The notes below the pieces were generated by a model. It did not search any database. It was not told the DNA's origin and worked only from the letters and a program-made list of their open reading frames with translations. The position numbers were made by a program, and so were the translations under genes. A DNA stretch of 9,582 nt, from contig NZ_CP187533.1 in assembly GCF_049852125.1 (NCBI RefSeq), positions 1 through 9,582 on the forward strand, in the 5' to 3' direction. This stretch comes from Senimuribacter sp049852125. GTDB lineage: Bacteria > Bacillota > Clostridia > Peptostreptococcales > Anaerovoracaceae. The stretch's first letter is position 1. Each line of letters opens with the position of its first letter. Of the stretch, positions 6,258-9,582 are shown in pieces.

Positions 6258-6283
6258 TGTACCATATTGTACTGAAAAATCAA
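6256..6283 (-). promoter_or_regulatory. Promoter of the 138-aa gene
   Basis: Minus strand: TTGATT (6283-6278), 16 nt, TACAAT (6261-6256) preceded by TGG (extended -10). The -10 is partly inside the nested inverted repeat. Confidence 0.7.
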
Positions 6284-6505
6284 CAAATATATCTTATAAA
6301 TACAAAATTCTATATCCTTAATTTTACTGCAACTATACCTCAATAACTTTTTACTAAAAGCAAATTCCCTCCTCGATAAACATAAAAAAGATTTACAGAA
6401 CCAGCCCAATATCTCTCTTGATGTAATTGGGCTAGGTGACACCTTTTCGCAAAAATCTTAAACAAATATAATTTATTATCACACTTAATTTCTAAAATCA
6501 AATTA
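6284..6505. other. Intergenic stretch downstream of the replication gene
   Basis: No gene is supported. The only structure is the inverted repeat AGCCCAAT/ATTGGGCT (6403-6410 with 6426-6433, 15-base loop). It could fold in the replication-gene mRNA but has no T-tract directly after it on the minus strand, so it is a weak terminator candidate. Short minus-strand frames of about 60 codons here lack convincing ribosome sites and protein character. Confidence 0.5.
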
Positions 6506-7855
6506 TTACTTATCCCACCATTTATCAATGGTTACTCTAGATAATCCGGTTTCCCTATGACAATCGATCTTTCTACCTCCTGGATGAAGATGCCTCCAAT
6601 CTTTTACTTTTTGTTCAGCCGTTCCACTCCCGATCGGTCTACCTGCCCACTCATGATTTGGATAATCAATATTCTGAACTGCCCTAGCTCTAGCTAAATG
6701 AACAGCCTGCTTCCGTCCATTTCGTTTATTCTTTTTAATAGGTATATCTGTTCTAGCTACAATAGTATCAATCGGGTAAGTTATATAACTGTCATTATAG
6801 GCCTCCAAAGCTTTCATAACATCATCAACAGTAAACTCATCGCCTTTACTATTTAAAAAATCAATTAAACCTACACTATCCAAAACCAGTTCTTCATAGT
6901 TAATTCCACACTTTTTTGCATAAGCAGCAAGTGCTAAAATACACCAATATCTATGCCCTTGCTCAGCTCCGCTATATATTTTTTTGATCCACCAATCATA
7001 CAAGGCCCGATTACAAATCCAGCTACCTTTCGGCTGTTTTCTTACAATCCGCTTCTCATACCAATCAGGATACTTGTTTTTCGCTTCTGCAAGAGTTAAA
7101 TCACTCTGATATACAATACGTTTCACTCGATATTCTTCTGGTACACAGCGATTCAATTCCTCTATCGTATACTTTTTCGCATCCTCATACCTAAACGCTT
7201 TAGTAATATTACCTGCTTTTGTTACAGTCCCAACCATACGAAATCCTTGAAACAAACTCTCATATTGAACATTATCATGTAATTCAGAAGCTCCTTGAGT
7301 CCATGCTTGCCACGTTAATCTCCTTTTTAAAATCTCCAGCTGCTCCACAACATTCCTAAAAAGCGGAATAGGTTTCTCAAGCACATAATACAAATGTATC
7401 CCTGTCCCACTTGAAACAAAATATGAAGGCGCCGGAAGCCCCCAATAAACGCTATTCTCTAACAAAAAAGAATTACTCTCTATTTGCTTAAAAAGCACTG
7501 CTAAATTATCTTCACTAACTATTCCGTCAAGGTCGATTGCTATTGCATACAAAAATCTAGCATACGTACTCTTACGGCTCTTACCTGCATAACTGATTGG
7601 CGACATTAAACAAAAATTATCTCGACCTACAACTTCATCAAGTTTATCAAAATCATCAGTCAACGTATGTCTAAGTACTTTCAATTTACCATCAGCTTTT
7701 TTATCATTCGTAAGCTCAATAATAATACCATTATACTTTCCTCTCTCATAAACTCCCCTTTCCTCAAATGAACCTACAGGAAATATATTACGATAAAACT
7801 CTTTATACGAAACCTCAACTAATCCCCGGTTTAATAAAGACATATTTATATTCAC
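6506..7855 (-). CDS. Plasmid replication initiator, archaeo-eukaryotic primase (AEP) type, 449 aa
   Basis: GTG 7855 is chosen because AAGGAGGA (7868-7861) ends five bases upstream; an in-frame ATG at 7903 lies upstream of that site, has no ribosome site and sits at the predicted transcript start. Residues 105-112 (AIAIDLDG) give the metal-binding D-x-D (D108, D110), and SGTGIHLYY (149-157) gives the conserved histidine (H154) of AEP primases. FRMVGTVTK (205-213) is where the third motif is expected. A helical segment with GHRYW (300-304) resembles a PriCT-like domain, and the C-terminus (about 427-449, GRKIDCHRETGLSRVTIDKW) is a helix-turn-helix. The order primase, helical domain and DNA-binding tail parallels ColE2-type Rep proteins, which lay the primer at their own origin. 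No helicase gene is present, so host helicase recruitment is implied. Its strong promoter lies back to back with the toxin promoter. Confidence 0.82.
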   Translation of the reverse strand: MNINMSLLNRGLVEVSYKEFYRNIFPVGSFEERGVYERGKYNGIIIELTNDKKADGKLKVLRHTLTDDFDKLDEVVGRDNFCLMSPISYAGKSRKSTYARFLYAIAIDLDGIVSEDNLAVLFKQIESNSFLLENSVYWGLPAPSYFVSSGTGIHLYYVLEKPIPLFRNVVEQLEILKRRLTWQAWTQGASELHDNVQYESLFQGFRMVGTVTKAGNITKAFRYEDAKKYTIEELNRCVPEEYRVKRIVYQSDLTLAEAKNKYPDWYEKRIVRKQPKGSWICNRALYDWWIKKIYSGAEQGHRYWCILALAAYAKKCGINYEELVLDSVGLIDFLNSKGDEFTVDDVMKALEAYNDSYITYPIDTIVARTDIPIKKNKRNGRKQAVHLARARAVQNIDYPNHEWAGRPIGSGTAEQKVKDWRHLHPGGRKIDCHRETGLSRVTIDKWWDK

Positions 7856-7913
7856 GATACTCCTCCTTATGGGCGTTATATTATCAATACATTTATTGTA
7901 CATTTTTAATTAA

Positions 7914-7942
7914 ATTATAAAACAACATAAATCGGTTGTCAA
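7914..7942 (-). promoter_or_regulatory. Promoter of the replication gene
   Basis: Minus strand: TTGACA (7942-7937), 17 nt, TATAAT (7919-7914), a full-consensus promoter. The transcript would start near 7907, giving a 5' leader of about 50 nt before GTG 7855. No operator shared with other genes is seen, and no antisense promoter over the leader was found. Confidence 0.85.
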
Positions 7943-7945
7943 ATT

Positions 7946-7973
7946 TTGCAGAATATCAAAAATGTGATATAAT
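7946..7973 (+). promoter_or_regulatory. Promoter of the type I toxin mRNA
   Basis: TTGCAG (7946-7951), 16 nt, TATAAT (7968-7973) with an extended -10 TG. It is divergent from the replication promoter, only three bases separating their -35 elements. A perfect ATATCA/TGATAT inverted repeat sits in the spacer region and may be incidental. Confidence 0.7.
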
Positions 7974-8019
7974 ATAATTGTTGCCACTCCTATACAGGCA
8001 TGGAAAGGAGGGTTGACTT

Positions 8020-8130
8020 ACGGAAGAATTACTCATAACTTTTACTGTCTCTATTGCGGCAGGTATAGTTTGCCACTATATCTGCAAATGGTTGGATCGA
8101 GACGAAAATGGCAATCAACCTAAGGATTAA
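8020..8130 (+). CDS. Putative Fst/par-like type I toxin, 36 codons, non-standard start
   Basis: The frame encodes EELLITFTVSIAAGIVCHYI followed by CKWLDRDENGNQPKD. It has one membrane helix (about residues 4-22), a KWLD segment and a charged, disordered tail, the pattern of Fst-family toxins that disturb the cell membrane. No ATG, GTG or TTG exists in frame after the preceding TGA (8014-8016). GGAGG (8007-8011) stands eight bases before ACG 8020, which is where the start is expected. Alternatively a one-base difference in TTACGG would join TTG 8013 (MTYEELL...). The leader contains CTCCT that can pair with AGGAG and hide the ribosome site, typical of these RNAs. Direct repeats of the initiation region recur beyond the terminator in the convergent antisense RNA. 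The locus would stabilise the plasmid by killing cells that lose it. Confidence 0.6.
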   Translation, partial: TEELLITFTVSIAAGIVCHYICKWLDRDENGNQPKD

Positions 8131-8151
8131 ACCACCTTGCAAAAACGGAAT

Positions 8152-8223
8152 AGAAAAACCTCAACAGTTGCCGCTGTTGAGGTTTTTTGATTGACCTTAC
8201 GGTCTACTCATAACTTTTTGCCT
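8152..8223 (-). ncRNA. Predicted antisense antitoxin RNA (RNA II-like), about 70 nt
   Basis: A consensus minus-strand promoter (8259-8230) would start transcription near 8223. The RNA would cross the downstream direct repeat and end at the shared terminator (8154-8187). It is complementary through that terminator to the 3' end of the toxin mRNA, and through its repeat copy to the toxin initiation region. Size and layout match the antitoxin RNA of the pAD1 par locus. No protein frame is present. Confidence 0.65.
8154..8187. terminator. Shared bidirectional terminator of toxin and antisense RNAs
   Basis: A 14-bp stem (8154-8167 with 8174-8187) with CCTCAACAG/CTGTTGAGG core, A5 and T6 flanks and loop TTGCCG. 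It serves both convergent transcripts. Confidence 0.88.
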
Positions 8224-8229
8224 ACTGGC

Positions 8230-8259
8230 ATTATACATCATGGACAGATTTCATGTCAA
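8230..8259 (-). promoter_or_regulatory. Promoter of the antisense antitoxin RNA
   Basis: Minus strand: TTGACA (8259-8254), 18 nt, TATAAT (8235-8230). It is stronger by consensus than the toxin promoter, as expected for an antitoxin made in excess. Confidence 0.75.
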
Positions 8260-8377
8260 CTATTCTTTATTCGGCGAAATAAAGTAAGGCTTTCATTCGT
8301 TTTAAATATATGCTAAAATTACTGTATTGATTTTTTCCCAGCACAAAATCTATAATGAAAAAGGAGATTTATTACAT

Positions 8378-8530
8378 TTGAAAAAAATTCTTTGGATACT
8401 TTATTCTACAAGTGTTACTATTATTATTTCAATTATATATAAAATTTATAATCAATTATTCTTATCAATTTTACTGTTTATCTGCGCAATCATTTTAGCT
8501 TATTTGATAGAAAAAAATTCAAAAAAATAA
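8378..8530 (+). CDS. 50-aa membrane protein, possible immunity protein
   Basis: TTG 8378 is preferred as start: AAAAGGAG (8359-8366) precedes it by 11 bases, whereas an upstream in-frame TTG at 8327 has no ribosome site. The product has two hydrophobic segments (about residues 3-21, KILWILYSTSVTIIISIIY, and 25-44, LFLSILLFICAIILAYLI) with lysine-rich ends (KK at 2-3; EKNSKK at the end), so it is an inner-membrane hairpin with both ends probably inside. It converges on the 135-aa gene and shares a terminator with it. A weak promoter with an extended -10 (TGCTAAAAT, 8311-8319) and no RHH operator suggests constitutive expression. By analogy with bacteriocin loci I infer an immunity role; no family is recognised and a small toxin remains possible. 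Confidence 0.6.
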   Translation: MKKILWILYSTSVTIIISIIYKIYNQLFLSILLFICAIILAYLIEKNSKK

Positions 8531-8586
8531 AGTAATTAACAAAAAGGATGGTGTTATACCATCCTTTTTGTTAATTACTTTATTTT
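8524..8586. terminator. 29-bp bidirectional terminator between convergent genes
   Basis: 8524-8552 pairs perfectly with 8558-8586, loop GTTAT, with GGATGGT/ACCATCC at the tip and A- and T-rich flanks on each side. The stem includes the last codons and stop of both neighbouring genes (stops at 8528-8530 and 8577-8575). Confidence 0.92.
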
Positions 8587-8982
8587 AATATCTTTCAGCC
8601 AGTAAAAGCCATCATTAGAACCTACTCTCTTATACTGATAAACCATCGTACACTTTGTAGGATTATCATTTGTAATCATATCGAATTTGCTCGCTAACTG
8701 GGAAGAATATGACTTAAATACTGCTGAGGTGAACGCTCCAGTTGCAGCACTCAGTGTTACCTCAAGTGCTTTTTTGATATTCTTTACGCCAAAACCAGTT
8801 GCCCCAGTTATAATCGTTACAACAGCGCCAAATGCAATTTCTTCTTTCTTTCCCTCTGCTGCATAATAATCTCTTAGCTTTCGTGCTTCTGTCTCTGTAA
8901 GAGTTACGCTTTCTGTAATTGTACGTCCTAATTTTTCTGCCTGTTTCGGTGTTTTCGCAATTCCAATTTTTACTTCTGCCAT
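8575..8982 (-). CDS. 135-aa Gly/Ala-rich protein, putative holin-released toxin or bacteriocin
   Basis: No family is recognised. ATG 8982 follows AAAGGAG (8999-8993). The N-terminal 48 residues are polar and helical with no signal peptide or double-glycine leader. Residues about 49-67 (IAFGAVVTIITGATGFGVKN) and 72-92 form a Gly/Ala/Thr-rich, weakly hydrophobic middle able to make two short amphipathic or membrane helices. The C-terminal 40 residues are polar with aromatic residues (VYQYKRV, FYWLKDIKIK). It lies 88 bp downstream of the holin on the same strand but has its own promoter with an RHH operator in the spacer. A leaderless protein with a membrane-active-looking core next to a holin, and convergent to a small membrane protein, recalls the bcn-uviB pair of plasmid pIP404. 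A bacteriocin role is inference. A holin regulator or phage-derived structural protein is the alternative. Confidence 0.75.
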   Translation of the reverse strand: MAEVKIGIAKTPKQAEKLGRTITESVTLTETEARKLRDYYAAEGKKEEIAFGAVVTIITGATGFGVKNIKKALEVTLSAATGAFTSAVFKSYSSQLASKFDMITNDNPTKCTMVYQYKRVGSNDGFYWLKDIKIK

Positions 8983-9038
8983 TTATTCTATTCTCCTTTC
9001 AAATTTTTGTATTATATTTGCTCATCGATGATGAATAA

Positions 9039-9067
9039 ATATTATCATAGTGATATCACTTTGTCAA
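9039..9067 (-). promoter_or_regulatory. Promoter and operator of the 135-aa gene
   Basis: Minus strand: TTGACA (9067-9062), 17 nt, TAATAT (9044-9039), near-perfect consensus. AGTGATATCACT (9049-9060) fills the spacer, and an overlapping TATCATAGTGATA resembles the dyad at the RHH gene. The promoter begins four bases after the holin stop codon. Confidence 0.85.
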
Positions 9068-9070
9068 TAC

Positions 9071-9403
9071 TTATTCATCACTTTTTTCTTGAAAATTTTT
9101 CAGTGTTGAAACTAGCGCATATGGGATTGGAACATTTAGTCTGTTTAAGTTCTCCAAGATACTGAAAACTTCGTTCAAAATAAAAAATAAAGCTACAATT
9201 GGAAGCATTGGGGCAAATCCCACAATCTGAAGTGTATCAATCAATTTGCAAATGACAACACAAATCATGACGCCAACCTTGTTAAAAATCCCCCTTCTCC
9301 CAATTGTTGAGTTCAGCTTCTTTTCTGAAATAGCTACAAGCACTCCGGTAAAATAATCAAGAAATATAAAAATTAACAAAACTCTTACTTCTAATAAATT
9401 CAT
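9071..9403 (-). CDS. Phage-type holin (holin family 4, TcdE/UtxA/UviB-like), 110 aa
   Basis: The protein has the usual 110-aa length and three hydrophobic segments (about residues 5-26, 42-62 and 64-85). Family hallmarks are visible: an early D-Y-F-T-G (16-20), S-T-I-G-R-R-G-I-F-N-K (32-42) between helices 1 and 2, N-E-x-x-S-I-L-E-N (77-85) and V-P-I-P (91-94) before a charged tail. Such holins form large holes in the cytoplasmic membrane; TcdE and UviB relatives serve the release of leaderless toxins or bacteriocins. ATG 9403 has AGGAGG just upstream (9418-9412). No endolysin gene is present, which argues against a simple lysis cassette and for release of the neighbouring 135-aa protein. Expression is probably held off by the RHH repressor. 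Confidence 0.88.
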   Translation of the reverse strand: MNLLEVRVLLIFIFLDYFTGVLVAISEKKLNSTIGRRGIFNKVGVMICVVICKLIDTLQIVGFAPMLPIVALFFILNEVFSILENLNRLNVPIPYALVSTLKNFQEKSDE

Positions 9404-9422
9404 TGCTCTTTCCTCCTCTCTT

Positions 9423-9464
9423 TAGTGATATCACTATATTATCACTATCAAGTCACTTTTGCAA
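9423..9464 (-). promoter_or_regulatory. Holin promoter with RHH operator array
   Basis: Minus strand: TTGCAA (9464-9459), 17 nt, TAATAT (9441-9436). TAGTGATATCACTA (9423-9436) abuts and overlaps the -10. Further half-sites (AAGTGACTT and TAGTGATA) lie in the spacer, so this is the most operator-rich of the three sites. The SOS box of the divergent promoter is about 20 bp upstream of its -35. Confidence 0.75.
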
Positions 9465-9474
9465 TATTTTTTTA

Positions 9475-9503
9475 TTGACATTCGAACATATGTTCTATAT
9501 AAT
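9475..9503 (+). promoter_or_regulatory. SOS (LexA-type) promoter of the 49-aa gene, second copy
   Basis: TTGACA (9475-9480), 17 nt, TATAAT (9498-9503) with CGAACATATGTTCT (9483-9496) in the spacer. Same as 3977-4005. Confidence 0.85.
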
Positions 9504-9551
9504 AAATAATACAAATTATGTCTCACACATACAGAGAGGGGTGGATATCTG

Positions 9552-9582
9552 ATGGATAAGTTAACAGAAAAAGAAAAAGCCT
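9552..9582 (+). CDS. 49-aa SOS-promoter protein, 5' part only
   Basis: The ATG and first ten codons run off the end of the window and continue in frame at base 1, as in the complete copy at 4054-4203. This in-frame join is the main evidence that the contig is a circle. Confidence 0.7.
   Translation, partial: MDKLTEKEKA

Larger units (their letters stand above)
8013..8218. repeat. Direct repeats of the toxin-antitoxin locus
   Basis: The initiation region 8013-8043 (TTGAC, TTACGG, TACTCATAACTTTT) recurs at 8191-8218 as TTGACC, TTACGG, TACTCATAACTTTT with a four-base gap. In the Fst/par system such repeats let the antisense RNA pair with the toxin mRNA over its ribosome site in addition to pairing through the shared terminator. 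Confidence 0.75.
4085..9582 (+). repeat. Complete plasmid unit, 5,498 bp, circularly permuted
   Basis: The last 31 bases are the start of the 49-aa gene and continue in frame with base 1, so the unit closes on itself. It contains one intact copy of every gene described here. Replication, maintenance and regulatory functions are all present, but no mobilisation or transposition gene is seen, consistent with a small cryptic or bacteriocin-type plasmid. Confidence 0.9.

Noticed and set aside
6403..6433. AGCCCAAT/ATTGGGCT hairpin as replication-gene terminator
   Set aside because: Short stem, 15-base loop and no T-tract immediately after it; recorded only as a structure in the intergenic entry.
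6251..6528. Two overlapping minus-strand frames of about 62 codons after the replication gene
   Set aside because: No convincing start sites; they overlap the replication gene end and the promoter of the 138-aa gene. A transposase-tail origin was considered but no terminal repeats or motif were found.
1..9582. CRISPR array, tRNA, rRNA, insertion sequence, relaxase or integrase
   Set aside because: No regularly spaced repeats, clover-leaf, terminal inverted repeats or corresponding protein motifs were seen on either strand. The large repeat is the tandem plasmid copy.

Overview
The window reads as a small, AT-rich circular plasmid from a Gram-positive-type (Bacillota) host, laid down about 1.75 times in one contig. 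The last base (9582) runs in frame into base 1, and base 4085 repeats base 1. Positions 4085-9582 are therefore one complete 5,498-bp unit, and 1-4084 is a second, deletion-scarred copy. Outside about 839-1430 I see no difference between the copies. Inside that stretch the first copy carries four deletions (160, 412, 55 and 795 bp) and a cluster of small indels. That pattern looks more like a faulty long-read assembly of one circle than a natural dimer, though a heterodimer is not excluded. A Bacillota host is inferred from AAGGAGG-type ribosome sites, near-consensus promoters, a GAAC-N4-GTTC SOS box and Fst-like and holin families; the genus cannot be read.

Reading the intact unit from left to right: a 49-aa reading frame driven by a promoter with a LexA-type box in its spacer; a 51-aa ribbon-helix-helix (RHH) repressor; a strong terminator; about 1 kb of decayed DNA holding a frameshifted gene; a repeat-rich, palindrome-rich non-coding block that is the best origin candidate; a 138-aa helix-turn-helix/coiled-coil protein (minus strand); a primase-type replication protein (minus strand); a putative Fst/par-like type I toxin with a convergent antisense RNA; a small two-helix membrane protein (plus strand); and, convergent with it, a 135-aa glycine/alanine-rich protein and a phage-type holin (minus strand).

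The most interesting reading is that the plasmid encodes an SOS-linked, holin-released toxin or bacteriocin-like cassette. The holin, the 135-aa protein and the RHH repressor all have promoters containing or abutting the same AGTGATATCACT/TATCAC-GTGATA operator. The 49-aa frame beside the repressor has a consensus promoter with an SOS box at the equivalent place. The small membrane protein lacks the operator and could be an immunity protein. Maintenance would come from the replication protein, the 138-aa accessory protein and the type I toxin-antitoxin locus. No relaxase, helicase, integrase, transposase, tRNA, rRNA or CRISPR array is visible.
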